DNA from: JBOGTC01 sp050692055
GTDB taxonomy: Bacteria; Chloroflexota; Limnocylindria; QHBO01
DNA: 28,594 nucleotides
Assembly: GCA_050692055.1 (NCBI GenBank)
Contig: JBOGTC010000020.1
Span: 1 to 28,594 of the forward strand
Direction: 5' to 3'
The notes under the pieces were generated by a model that made no database searches, was not told the DNA's origin, and saw only the letters and a program-made list of their open reading frames with translations. Positions 6,607-14,771 of this stretch are shown in pieces. Numbering within the stretch: the first letter of the stretch is position 1; every line of letters starts with the position of its first letter. A program made the position numbers and the translations under genes.

Positions 6607-7740
6607 CTACGCGGGACCATCCGTCTCGGCGGGGAGCGGGTAGACCGGGACCTCGCGGGCGCGGGCGTGAGCGATGACATCCGTGCCGACCTCGACGGTG
6701 GCGCTCGACGACGTGGCAGCCTCGAGCTCGAAGCCGCTCGCGCTGCGCAGCACGTGGTGCACCTCCGAGCCGTGGAAGACGCGACGGACGACACGCAGGA
6801 CGCTCTCGGGACGCGGCGGCTGCTCGAGGCGATCGACCGCGAGCATGTGGAGCTGCTCGGGGCGGAGGAGCACCTCGGCGCGGGTGCCATCCGCCAGCGA
6901 GTCGTCTCCCGCGCGGAAGCGGCCCACCAGGGTCATGACCTCGCCGTGACGCACCTCGCCGGGGAGCAGGTTCGCCTCGCCCACGAAGCCGGCCACGAAG
7001 CGGTTCGCCGGCCGCAGGTACAGCTCATCGGGCGTCGAAACCTGCTCGATGCGCCCGGCACGCATGACCGCCACGCGGTCAGCGATCTCGAGCGCCTCCG
7101 CCTGGTCATGGGTCACGAACAGCGCGGTTGCGCCGGCCGTACGCAGGATCTCGCGCACCTCGCCGCGCAGGGCGGCACGCAGCGTGGCATCCAGGCTGCT
7201 GAACGGCTCGTCCAGGAGGATGAGCGCCGGATCCGGTGCCAGGGCGCGGGCCAGGGCGACGCGCTGCTGTTCGCCGCCCGAGATCTCGTGCGGCATCCGT
7301 CGCTGCAGTCCGGCCAGGCCGACGAGCGCCACCATCTCCGCGACGCGCACCTCCCGTCCGCGGCGCGGAAGCCCGAAGCCGATGTTGGCCGCGACGTCGA
7401 GATGCGGGAAGAGCGCGGACTCCTGGAAGACCATGCCGACCCGGCGCTCCTCCGGCGGCAGGTTGCGGCGCGGCCCGGCGACGACCGTACCATCGATCTC
7501 GATCCCGCCTGCATCCGGTCGCTCGAAGCCGGCGACCAGCCGCAGCAGCGTCGTCTTGCCGCAGCCGGACGGGCCAAGCACCCCCATGAACTCGCCGCGA
7601 TGGATCTCCAGCTCGACGCCGTCGACGGCAACGACTTCGCCGAACGCCTTCGCCAGGCTGAGCGTGCGCAGCGCCGGGGTGACGGCGGGGAATTCGGTCA
7701 CCTGCACATTCTGGCGCGGCGCAGGCAGAACTGCGGTCAC
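6607..7740 (-). CDS. Ferric-iron ABC transporter ATP-binding protein
   Basis: 377 residues from GTG 7740, which overlaps the permease stop codon (GTGA), the usual sign of translational coupling. A complete ABC ATPase: Walker A GPSGCGKT at 56-63, Q-loop VFQESALFPHL at 104-114, signature ISGGEQQ at 153-159, Walker B LILLDEP with Asp177 and Glu178, H-loop His211. After about residue 240 a C-terminal TOBE-like region follows (VLLRPEQLHMLAVDRLEQP), as in FbpC/CysA/PotA-type importers. It energises the two-domain permease encoded just upstream. Substrate assignment to iron rests on the binding protein and the promoter palindrome; FbpC-like is the best description. Confidence 0.88.
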   Translation of the reverse strand: MTAVLPAPRQNVQVTEFPAVTPALRTLSLAKAFGEVVAVDGVELEIHRGEFMGVLGPSGCGKTTLLRLVAGFERPDAGGIEIDGTVVAGPRRNLPPEERRVGMVFQESALFPHLDVAANIGFGLPRRGREVRVAEMVALVGLAGLQRRMPHEISGGEQQRVALARALAPDPALILLDEPFSSLDATLRAALRGEVREILRTAGATALFVTHDQAEALEIADRVAVMRAGRIEQVSTPDELYLRPANRFVAGFVGEANLLPGEVRHGEVMTLVGRFRAGDDSLADGTRAEVLLRPEQLHMLAVDRLEQPPRPESVLRVVRRVFHGSEVHHVLRSASGFELEAATSSSATVEVGTDVIAHARAREVPVYPLPAETDGPA

Positions 7741-9350
7741 GCGTTCCGCTCCTGGCGCAGCAGGACGACCAGCGAGATCGCGGCCACGCCGACCATGAGC
7801 AGGGCGGGTGCGGCTGCGCGCGCGAAGAAGCCCTCGCTCGTGGCGCTCCAGATGCGCACCGCCAGCGTGTCGAACCCGGTCGGTGCCAGCAGGATGGTGG
7901 TCGGCAGCTCCTTCATGGCGGTCAGGAAGACGAGCGCGCCGCCTGCCACGAGGCCGGGACGCATGATGGGGATCGTCACCTCGCGCAGCACTGCCGCCGG
8001 ACGCCGTCCGAGCATGCGGGCCGCCTCCTCCAGCCGAGGGCTCACCTGGAGCAGCGACGCGCGGGTCGTGCCGACGGCCTGAGGGACGAAGCGCACGAGG
8101 TAGGCGATCACGAGCAGCGGCAGGGTCTGGTAGATCCACGGCGTCCACGTTGCCCCCACGAAGACGAACGCAAGGCCGATGACGATGCCGGGCAGCGCGA
8201 AGCCGGCATACGTGGCGCGCTCGATCGTCGCGCCCAGTGCTCGCGGATGCCTGACCGCCAGCACCGCCACCGGGACTGCCGCGGCCACGGCCAGGAGCGC
8301 CGCCAGACCGGAGGCCAGGATCGAGTTGAGCGTCGCGTCGAGGACCAGGTTGATCGGCTCGCCGGCCGACACGCCGCGGGCCAGCCAGTAGCCGATTGTT
8401 CCGAGCGGCACCGCGACCGAGAGACCCACCACAGCCGCGCACACCCCCAGCGCCGGCCAGCGCCAGGCGCCGAGCCTCACGACGCGATGGGGGCGTGGCG
8501 CGCCCGCTCCGGAGCGGTGGTATCGGGCCCTGCCGCGGACGCGCGCCTCGGCGATCAGGATCACGGCGGTCAGGGCCACGAGCATGAGGGCCAGCACGGC
8601 GGCGAGCGTGCGATCGAAGCTGGCGCGGTACTGGACGTAGATGGCGCGCGTGAACGAGTCGAACTGCATGAGGCTCACGGCGCCGAAGTCTGAGAGCGCG
8701 TAGAGCGCCACGAGCAGGCAGCCGGCGGCGATGGCCGGCCGCAGCTGTGGCAGGGTGACCGTCCAGAACGTGCGCCATGCGCCACGCCCCAGGCTGCGGG
8801 CGGCCTCTTCGTAGGCGGGATCCAGGCGCTGCAGCGCGCCGCGGGCACCGAGAAGGACGTAAGGGAAGCTGAAGAGCGTGAGCGCGAGTGCCGCGCCGCC
8901 GAACCCGTACAGCTCCGGCAGGCGCTCGACGCCCAGCGGCTCGAGCAGCGATTGGAGCGCGCCGCGCGGGCCCAGCGCGGCCACGAAGGCGTAGCCGCCG
9001 ACATAGCTGGGGATCACGAGCGGCAGGACGGTGAGAACCGACCATGCCCGCCTCCCGGGAAGATCGGTCCGCACGGTCAGCCAGGCCAACGGCACGGCGA
9101 TGAGCGCCGACGCGGCCGTCACCGTGGCGGCCAGCGCAACGGTGCGCCACAGCACGCCGAGCGTCCGATCCCGCAGCGCGAGGTCGAGGACTGAGGCGTC
9201 CGCCGAGGCGGCAAGTACGACAAGGTATGCGATCGGGATCAGCCCCAGCAATGCGACGAGCGCCCCCGACGCCACCAGCCAGGCTGGTGGCCCCGGCGGG
9301 CGGTGGCCACGTCGGCCGAACATGGCGCGTGCGGCGGTTGCGGCACTCAT
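7737..9350 (-). CDS. Ferric-iron ABC transporter permease, two fused permease domains
   Basis: 537 residues from ATG 9350, with about 12 transmembrane helices. It carries two copies of the binding-protein-dependent permease domain. Each has its EAA loop, which docks on the ATPase: YEEAARSLGRGAWRTFWTVT in the first half and LEEAARMLGRRPAAVLREVT in the second. This FbpB/ThiP-like layout is usual for ferric iron and thiamin importers. No good Shine-Dalgarno sequence precedes the start; the gene follows the binding-protein gene by 15 nt and overlaps the ATPase start by 4 nt. The operon order binding protein-permease-ATPase matches FbpABC. Confidence 0.9.
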   Translation of the reverse strand: MSAATAARAMFGRRGHRPPGPPAWLVASGALVALLGLIPIAYLVVLAASADASVLDLALRDRTLGVLWRTVALAATVTAASALIAVPLAWLTVRTDLPGRRAWSVLTVLPLVIPSYVGGYAFVAALGPRGALQSLLEPLGVERLPELYGFGGAALALTLFSFPYVLLGARGALQRLDPAYEEAARSLGRGAWRTFWTVTLPQLRPAIAAGCLLVALYALSDFGAVSLMQFDSFTRAIYVQYRASFDRTLAAVLALMLVALTAVILIAEARVRGRARYHRSGAGAPRPHRVVRLGAWRWPALGVCAAVVGLSVAVPLGTIGYWLARGVSAGEPINLVLDATLNSILASGLAALLAVAAAVPVAVLAVRHPRALGATIERATYAGFALPGIVIGLAFVFVGATWTPWIYQTLPLLVIAYLVRFVPQAVGTTRASLLQVSPRLEEAARMLGRRPAAVLREVTIPIMRPGLVAGGALVFLTAMKELPTTILLAPTGFDTLAVRIWSATSEGFFARAAAPALLMVGVAAISLVVLLRQERNA

Positions 9351-9365
9351 CGGCGGCTCACGGGC

Positions 9366-10424
9366 CTAGAGGACACCGGCCTCGCGGAGCAGATCGAGCG
9401 TTCCCTCGAGATCGGCCAGATCGGACAGGTCGATCTCCGGCGTCTCGATCTCCGACAGGGCGGGAAGCGCCTCGTTCGGCTCGACGCCTTCGACCAGCGG
9501 GTACTCGTACGTCTCGTCGGCGAAGTAATGCTGCGCCTCCGCCGAGAGCAGGTAGTCGACGAACGCGCGGGCGGCCTGGTCGTTCTCAGCCGTGTTGAGG
9601 ATCGCTGCTCCGGCCACGTTGACCAGGGCGCCCGGGTCGCCACCGGTGAGAAAGTGGTTCGCGGCCGGATAGTCGGGATCTTCCGCCACTGCCTGGAACA
9701 GGTAGTAGTGGTTGATGAAGGCCACGTCGACCTCGCCGCTGGCCACCGCCTCGAGGGCGGGCGTGTTGCCCTCGTACACGTTCGGATCATTGGCCTGGAT
9801 GCCCTCGAGCCAGTCGCGAGCCACGTCCTCGCCCTGTGTGATGCGCATGGCGGTAACGAAGGCCTGGAACGACCCGTTCGTGGGCGCCCAGCCGATCCGG
9901 CCCTGCCACTGAGGATCCGTGAACTCGAGGATCGAGTCGGGAAGGTCAGACTCGGTGACGGTCTCGGTGTTGTAGGCGACCACGCGCGCGCGGCCGCTGA
10001 CGCCGACCCACTCGCCGCCCGGCGACCGGAAGCGGTCCTCCACGCGGTCGAGCGTCTCGGATGGCAGCGCGGCAAGCATGCCCTCCTGGGCGAGGGCGCC
10101 CAGCGCGCCGGCGTCCTGGGAGAAGAAGATGTCGGCCGGCGAGTTCTCGCCCTCGGTCAGGATCTGCGCCGCCATCTCGGCGCTGTCGCCGTAGCGGATC
10201 TCGGCGATGATCCCGGTCGAGTCCTCGAACTGCTCTACGAGCGGTCCGACGAGCTCCTCGCTGCGGCCGGAGTAGATGACGACGCTTCCTTCGGTCTGCG
10301 GTTCGGCCGCGGGGGAGCTTTCGGCGTCCGGCTCGGCGGGAGCGCAGGCGGCGAGCAGCACCGCCACGACGGCGGGAGGCACGAGGAGCAAACGAACGCG
10401 GGAAGGCAAGGACTGTTCCTCCAT
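9366..10424 (-). CDS. Iron(III) ABC transporter substrate-binding lipoprotein
   Basis: Up to 352 residues from ATG 10424. A TTG at 10409 is better placed behind GGAGGA and would remove five residues; either start keeps the lipoprotein signal RLLLVPPAVVAVLLAAC, with Cys27 (from the ATG) as the lipidated residue. The mature part is a class-II periplasmic-type binding fold: EGSVVIYSGRSEELVGPLVE, IRYGDSAEMAAQIL, ADIFFSQDAGALGALAQEGM, SGRARVVAYNTE, VDVAFINHYYLFQAV. These are typical of FbpA-like ferric-binding proteins, and NHYYL carries the paired tyrosines that usually bind the metal. It delivers iron to the permease encoded downstream. Probably iron-repressed through the palindrome at 10494. 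Confidence 0.9.
   Translation of the reverse strand: MEEQSLPSRVRLLLVPPAVVAVLLAACAPAEPDAESSPAAEPQTEGSVVIYSGRSEELVGPLVEQFEDSTGIIAEIRYGDSAEMAAQILTEGENSPADIFFSQDAGALGALAQEGMLAALPSETLDRVEDRFRSPGGEWVGVSGRARVVAYNTETVTESDLPDSILEFTDPQWQGRIGWAPTNGSFQAFVTAMRITQGEDVARDWLEGIQANDPNVYEGNTPALEAVASGEVDVAFINHYYLFQAVAEDPDYPAANHFLTGGDPGALVNVAGAAILNTAENDQAARAFVDYLLSAEAQHYFADETYEYPLVEGVEPNEALPALSEIETPEIDLSDLADLEGTLDLLREAGVL
10419..10424 (-). promoter_or_regulatory. Shine-Dalgarno-like GGAGGA inside the first annotated codons of the iron-binding gene
   Basis: GGAGGA sits 7 to 8 nt before TTG 10409, whereas the ATG at 10424 has no Shine-Dalgarno sequence in front. This favours the TTG as the true start. Confidence 0.4.
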
Positions 10425-10493
10425 CTGGGGCTGCTGGGTGGCATGCGGTGCGCCCGAGAGGTCACTCGACTTCGGGTCCGCTCCGATGGAGAG

Positions 10494-10512
10494 TTAGGCT
10501 AGCCTTACGCTA
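10494..10512. promoter_or_regulatory. DtxR/IdeR-like iron box
   Basis: The 14-mer TTAGGCTAGCCTTA (10494-10507) has a perfect 10-bp palindrome core, AGGCTAGCCT. Extended to 19 nt, it agrees with the actinobacterial IdeR/DtxR consensus at 13 of 19 positions by my alignment. It overlaps the -10 of the iron-transporter promoter, where a bound repressor would block transcription when iron is plentiful. Confidence 0.6.
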
Positions 10513-10524
10513 GGGCTTCGTCAA
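10496..10524 (-). promoter_or_regulatory. Promoter of the ferric-iron transporter operon
   Basis: On the minus strand TTGACG (10524-10519), exactly 17 nt, then TAGCCT (10501-10496). This is a good housekeeping-type match with optimal spacing, about 70 nt before the binding-protein start. Confidence 0.6.
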
Positions 10525-10559
10525 GGCGAAGTACCGATGGAACGATCGGAATTCCGCCC

Positions 10560-10817
10560 TTAGTCGGGGTGCGCCCCGCCCTCGCCGAGCTCCTCTGCGG
10601 TCAGCACGTGGTCGGCCCAATGGTCGTGCATCCAGGCCAGGTGCTCCCAGCGGCTGTCGACGATGCGCATCGTGTCCCATGCCGGCATCTCGTGCTGGGC
10701 GATGATCGTCATCCTCGCCGGGTCGACCTCGTACACGTGGTCGAAGCGCATGACGACGCCGTCGGCCACGGGCTGGGCCTCTGGTGGGCGCTGTCGGTTG
10801 AGCAGGAAGCCGATCAT
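10560..10817 (-). CDS. Small uncharacterised protein at the end of the FAD/Fe-S operon
   Basis: 85 residues from ATG 10817, overlapping the FAD-oxidase stop as ATGA. I do not recognise a family. It has no signal peptide or membrane helix. It is rich in aromatic residues, Asp and His: MRFDHVYEVDPARMTIIAQH, then AWDTMRIVDSRWEHLAWMHD and HWADHVLTAEELGEGG. The strict coupling suggests it works with the oxidase, for instance as a small subunit or an assembly factor; that is inference only. Confidence 0.6.
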   Translation of the reverse strand: MIGFLLNRQRPPEAQPVADGVVMRFDHVYEVDPARMTIIAQHEMPAWDTMRIVDSRWEHLAWMHDHWADHVLTAEELGEGGAHPD

Positions 10818-12334
10818 CGGTCCGGGGCTCCATCGGCGTAGGCTCGATCCAGCTCGTACTTGCCGGGGTTCAGGATGTTGTTCGGATCCAGCGCGCGCTT
10901 GATCTTCAGCATCACGTCGAACCCGCCGCCCATCTCGACCGGCACGAGCTCCGCGTCGCCCTCGCGCGTGGCGCCGTGGCAGGCCGTGATCGAGCCGCCG
11001 TGGTCGAGCGCGACCTGCGCGATCTCGCGCTTGCAGGCCACCCAATCGGCCCAGTGCTGCTCGTTCAGCTTCTGCTCCCAGATGCCGATGTCGATCTCGA
11101 CCAGGTAGTCGCCCCACGGCTTGTGAGCCGCGTTGGTGTAGAAGAACATGCCCCAGTCGTCGAGGATGCCGGTCTTCGTGATGTACCGATCCGCGATGGC
11201 GTGCCATTTCTCCATCACCGCCGGCAGCTGGCTGTAGTTGATGCTGGCGTCCTCGCAATGCCATGACATGGGCACCACCTCGCCGCTCCGCAGTCGTCCG
11301 TGGAGCGGGGTGGCGTAGCGGTCGTGGCGCGAAGCCCAGTCGCCGGAGCTGATCTCGTCGCCGAGATATTTCCCGCCCGACTCGCGACCGATGCGCATGA
11401 TCCGCCGCGCCGCGGGCTCCACCTCGTCGCGCGCGCCGTACATGGCGGTCGCGACCACGGCTTTCACGTCCTCGGGACGCGGGATGTAGGCCTCGTCGTC
11501 GCGGCGCAGGTAGCGCAGCTTCCACTCGTCGAAGAGCACGACGCCACCGAGCGTGGCGAGGCCGGATTTCGTGAGCGCCCCAGTCGACTCGTAGGCAGCG
11601 GCGAAGCTCGGAAAGTGGAAGAACGCCGCGAACTCGACCTCGGGGCGCGGCACGAGCTCGAGCGTCGCCTCGGTCACGATGCCCAGCGTGCCCTGGTGGC
11701 CCATGAGCAGGTGCTTGAGCTGGAAGCCGGTGCTGCTTTTACGGATCTTGCGGCCGCCTCCGTCGCCGACCTCGATGATCTCGCCGGTGGGCAGCACGAT
11801 CTGGAAGCTGATGACGAGGTCGCGGGTGTGCCCGTATCGGCCCCCGATCAGCGACCAGCCGGACGTGCCGATGCGCCCGCCAACGAGAGAGCACGGGTAC
11901 GAGGCAGGATCGTCGGGGTACATGACCCCGTGCCTGCGCAGCTCCTCGTTGAGCTTGAGCATGTTGATGCCCGGGCCGACGGTGACGGTGCGATCCACGA
12001 GATCGATCTGCTTGATCTCGTTCATGCGCTTGACGTCGACCACGATCCCGCGCCGCATCGGCACGGCGCCGTCGTTGAGCCCGGTGCCGCCAGCCCGCGG
12101 CACCACCGGGATGCCGTGGCGGTTGGCGAGCTTCACCACCGCGCTCACCTGCTCGGCGCTTCGTGGCAGGACGACCAGGTCGGGGATCAGCTCGGCCCAG
12201 CGATGCACCGGGAACGGCGCCGGGACGCGGGTGCGGTTGTAGCGGGCGGCCTTGCCGGTGAGGACGCCCTCGTCGCCGAGGATGGCGCGCAGCTCGTCGA
12301 GGATTGGGTCGCCGATGGCAGCCACGGCGCTCAT
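10814..12334 (-). CDS. FAD-linked oxidase, GlcD/D-2-hydroxyacid dehydrogenase-like
   Basis: 506 residues from ATG 12334, overlapping the stop of the Fe-S gene (ATGA). Residues about 45-230 are a PCMH-type FAD domain: DLVVLPRSAEQVSAVVKLAN, VVPRAGGTGLNDGAVP (pyrophosphate loop), SLVGGRIGTSGWSLIGGRYG. The C-terminal substrate domain ends with GGFDVMLKIKRALDPNNILN, then PGKY, the classic FAD-oxidase C-terminal signature. The family oxidises glycolate, D-lactate or other 2-hydroxyacids. The partner Fe-S protein encoded upstream would pass electrons onward, as in GlcDEF-like complexes. The exact substrate is unknown, and the C-terminal half (SMSWHCEDASINYS-like segment near 345-360) may hold substrate residues. 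Confidence 0.88.
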   Translation of the reverse strand: MSAVAAIGDPILDELRAILGDEGVLTGKAARYNRTRVPAPFPVHRWAELIPDLVVLPRSAEQVSAVVKLANRHGIPVVPRAGGTGLNDGAVPMRRGIVVDVKRMNEIKQIDLVDRTVTVGPGINMLKLNEELRRHGVMYPDDPASYPCSLVGGRIGTSGWSLIGGRYGHTRDLVISFQIVLPTGEIIEVGDGGGRKIRKSSTGFQLKHLLMGHQGTLGIVTEATLELVPRPEVEFAAFFHFPSFAAAYESTGALTKSGLATLGGVVLFDEWKLRYLRRDDEAYIPRPEDVKAVVATAMYGARDEVEPAARRIMRIGRESGGKYLGDEISSGDWASRHDRYATPLHGRLRSGEVVPMSWHCEDASINYSQLPAVMEKWHAIADRYITKTGILDDWGMFFYTNAAHKPWGDYLVEIDIGIWEQKLNEQHWADWVACKREIAQVALDHGGSITACHGATREGDAELVPVEMGGGFDVMLKIKRALDPNNILNPGKYELDRAYADGAPDR

Positions 12335-13590
12335 GCCGTCACCGCCTGCCCGTCGCCGGCCGGCGCGACGCCCCGCGCATCGAGGCCCGCCGCCTCGGCC
12401 ACCAGCTCCATCAGGTCGCGAACCTCGATGCCCTGCTGCTCGCCCTGCTCGGACAGCGGCCGCTCCGACCAGACGCAGGCGCTCACCAGGGTGTCGACCT
12501 CCAGCTCCTTGGCACGGGCCACGCGCCTCCGGCTGATCTCGGCGGTGATCTCCGGCTTCTCGATCGCCAGCCCTGCGCCGGCGCCGGAGCAGTACGACCA
12601 TTGCGTCACGTGATCCACGTCCTTGAAGGTCAGGCCGGGGATCGCGCGCAGGATCTCGCGTGGGGACGCGTGGATCCCCTTCCGCTTGTTGAGACGGCAG
12701 GGGTCGTGATAGGTGGCCACGCGCTCGATCGGGTTCGTCAGCGCCAGCCGGCCCTCGCGGATGAGCTCGGCGAGCAGCTCGGTGATATGCACGATCTCGA
12801 AGTCGTGCTCCTCGCCGAAGTACTCGACGTAGTCCTCGGTGAAGCTGATGTAGTCGTGCGGGTCGAGGGTGATGATCCGCTTCGCCCCATAGGAGCGCCA
12901 ATCGGCCACATTGTGCTCCGCCAGCCGGCGGGCGGCATCGGTGTAGCCCATCTCGGCCGCAGGGCCGCCGCAGCACCACTGCTCGCGCATCAGGCCGAAC
13001 TCGACGCCTGCCATCTGCAGCAGCTGCGCCGTGGAGCGCGCCACCGATGTCCGATAGAAGGCCGCCTCGCAGTCGACGAACAGGACGGTCTCGCCGCCGA
13101 TCGGCAGGCCGAGTCCCTCTGCCCAGTTCGCGACGTTCTCCTGCGAGACCGGAACGTCGAGCACCGGCTCGCTCTTCGCGTCCAGCGTGGCCTCGACCCA
13201 TCGCTTCCAGTTCGGCTGCTCGACTCCGGACTGGACCGCCAGCGCGCGCATCGCCTTCACGACCTTCACTGTCCGCGTCCGGTTGCGGTAGAAGTCGCCG
13301 GTGAAGAGGGTGTTCGGGCAGCGCAGCTCGCAGGCCCCGCACTGCGTGCAGTGGACGTAGTCGTCCGCGACGTCAGCGACCGACAGGTGGCCCTGCTCCA
13401 TCGCCACGATGTTGGCGTGGAATGCCGTCGGCGTGTGGTTCTCGTTGCGCGTGACCTGCATCACCGGGCAGACCTCGCGGCAGAACTTGTGACCCGAGCT
13501 GAAGCAGCCGTATGCCGCGTCGCGCCATTGCTCGACGAACTCGGCCTGCAGCTTGCCGTCGGACATCGGTTCGTACGGGGGTGCGGTCAT
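12331..13590 (-). CDS. (Fe-S)-binding oxidoreductase subunit with two CCG domains
   Basis: 419 residues from ATG 13590 behind GGAGG. The N-terminus has an iron-sulfur region: a standard motif CTQCGACELRCPN (Cys81, 84, 87, 91), and an incomplete first motif with Cys29, Cys37, Cys41 and His34. Two CCG-type domains follow: REQWCCGGPAAEMGY, and HDPCRLNKRKGIHASPREIL with SYCSGAGAG. This is the GlcF/GlpC/HdrD-like layout that carries electrons from a flavin dehydrogenase towards quinone or another acceptor. It overlaps the FAD-oxidase gene by 4 nt and is 34 nt downstream of the LLM oxidoreductase gene. Confidence 0.87.
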   Translation of the reverse strand: MTAPPYEPMSDGKLQAEFVEQWRDAAYGCFSSGHKFCREVCPVMQVTRNENHTPTAFHANIVAMEQGHLSVADVADDYVHCTQCGACELRCPNTLFTGDFYRNRTRTVKVVKAMRALAVQSGVEQPNWKRWVEATLDAKSEPVLDVPVSQENVANWAEGLGLPIGGETVLFVDCEAAFYRTSVARSTAQLLQMAGVEFGLMREQWCCGGPAAEMGYTDAARRLAEHNVADWRSYGAKRIITLDPHDYISFTEDYVEYFGEEHDFEIVHITELLAELIREGRLALTNPIERVATYHDPCRLNKRKGIHASPREILRAIPGLTFKDVDHVTQWSYCSGAGAGLAIEKPEITAEISRRRVARAKELEVDTLVSACVWSERPLSEQGEQQGIEVRDLMELVAEAAGLDARGVAPAGDGQAVTA

Positions 13591-13624
13591 CGAGCCCTCC
13601 GGTTCCGCGTGGTCGGTACAGCGA

Positions 13625-14698
13625 TCAGACGGCGGCGGCGGTTGCGCCCTCCAGTGCCGGCATCACGCGGTCACGGATCAGCCGCAGTTGGGCGTGGGTA
13701 TCGATCGCATTGGGGATGTCGATGCCGGTGAATGCCTTGACAAGATAGGGATCCACGACGGCGCCGATGACGTGGTTGACGCCGGTCGAGAGGATGTCGC
13801 GCTGCAGCCGCTGCACCACCTCGCCGGGCGTACCGGCCACGGAGAACTTCTCGCCCAGCTCAGGCGTCGTCAGCTCGAGCGCCTTGGCCACGTCCCCGGC
13901 TCCGAACGCGTCGAGGATCGGCTTCACGTCCGCACCGCTGATGCCGTGCCGGTTGAGCTGCTGCTCCGGCATCGCCGACAGGTAGAAGGCGGCCATGATG
14001 CGGGCCGTCTCCTTGGCGGCTGCCGAGTCGTCCATGACGGCCATGACCAGCCAGGCACCGATATCGAGATCCTCCCAGTTGCGCCCGGCCTTGTCGGCCC
14101 CTTTGCGGATGTTGTCGACCATGTACTGGAACGTCTCGGCGGAGGTCCCGATCGCCTGGTGCACGCCGTCGAACAGCTCGCCTCCGACCTCGAACGAGCG
14201 TGGGCCGCCCATGGCGCCGAGCTTGATCGGCAGCTTTTCCTGGACCGGTCGTGCGAGCGTCCAGAGGCCGGTGTGCTTGAAGAACTCGCCCTCGTGGGTG
14301 ACGGCGCCGGTATCGAGCAGGGTGCGCATCACCTCGCGCGCCTCGAGCACGCGGGAGAGCGGCTTCATGCCGGTGGTGTCGATACCGTGCTGAGGCAGCA
14401 TCGAGATATTGCCGAAGCTGACCACGATCTCGGCACGGCCATTCGTCAGCTGGTCGAGCGTGGCGGCCATCTGGGCGACGTGGGCGGGGTCACGCAGGAT
14501 CACGTGGGTGACGTTCGGGCCCATTCGGATCCGGGTGGTCTTGTCCGCGGCGGCAGCGAACAGCAGCCACATGTCCTTCCACCACGTCTCGTCGACCGAG
14601 TAGGCGGCGTAGAAGCCGCATTCGTCCGCGGTCTTGATGATCTCGATCGACTCCTCCAGCGGATAAGCCGGGAGGTGGCAGTAACTGAACTTCACCAT
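13625..14698 (-). CDS. LLM-class (luciferase-like, Mer-type) flavin/F420-dependent oxidoreductase
   Basis: 357 residues from ATG 14698, set by AGGAGG six nt upstream. It is a TIM-barrel of the bacterial luciferase/methylenetetrahydromethanopterin-reductase family: PLEESIEIIKTADECGFYAA, YSVDETWWKDMW, TTRIRMGPNVTHVILRDPAH, QLTNGRAEIVVSFGN, and a long helical tail. The segment from GPNVT to the NGR loop usually binds the cofactor, FMN or F420; the Mer-like look favours F420, but no F420 biosynthesis gene is present to support it. It is the first gene of a tightly packed operon with the Fe-S protein, FAD oxidase and small protein, so it probably acts on the same substrate or its product. Confidence 0.82.
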   Translation of the reverse strand: MVKFSYCHLPAYPLEESIEIIKTADECGFYAAYSVDETWWKDMWLLFAAAADKTTRIRMGPNVTHVILRDPAHVAQMAATLDQLTNGRAEIVVSFGNISMLPQHGIDTTGMKPLSRVLEAREVMRTLLDTGAVTHEGEFFKHTGLWTLARPVQEKLPIKLGAMGGPRSFEVGGELFDGVHQAIGTSAETFQYMVDNIRKGADKAGRNWEDLDIGAWLVMAVMDDSAAAKETARIMAAFYLSAMPEQQLNRHGISGADVKPILDAFGAGDVAKALELTTPELGEKFSVAGTPGEVVQRLQRDILSTGVNHVIGAVVDPYLVKAFTGIDIPNAIDTHAQLRLIRDRVMPALEGATAAAV

Positions 14699-14704
14699 CG
14701 CGCG

Positions 14705-14710
14705 CCTCCT
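14705..14710 (-). promoter_or_regulatory. Shine-Dalgarno site of the LLM gene
   Basis: AGGAGG on the minus strand, six nt before ATG 14698. It decides this start over an in-frame extension that would run back to about 15133 through the hydrolase remnant. Confidence 0.6.
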
Positions 14711-14771
14711 GCGGGAACTCGGAAACCCCCACGACGGATTCTTCGGTTGTCCGCTCATCATGCCACCGTGG

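Noticed and set aside
11300..12613. 437-codon plus-strand frame opposite the FAD oxidase and Fe-S genes
   Set aside because: It lies antisense to two genes with clear motifs. Its product is Arg/Ala/His-rich with no motif, as expected from GC-rich shadow frames.
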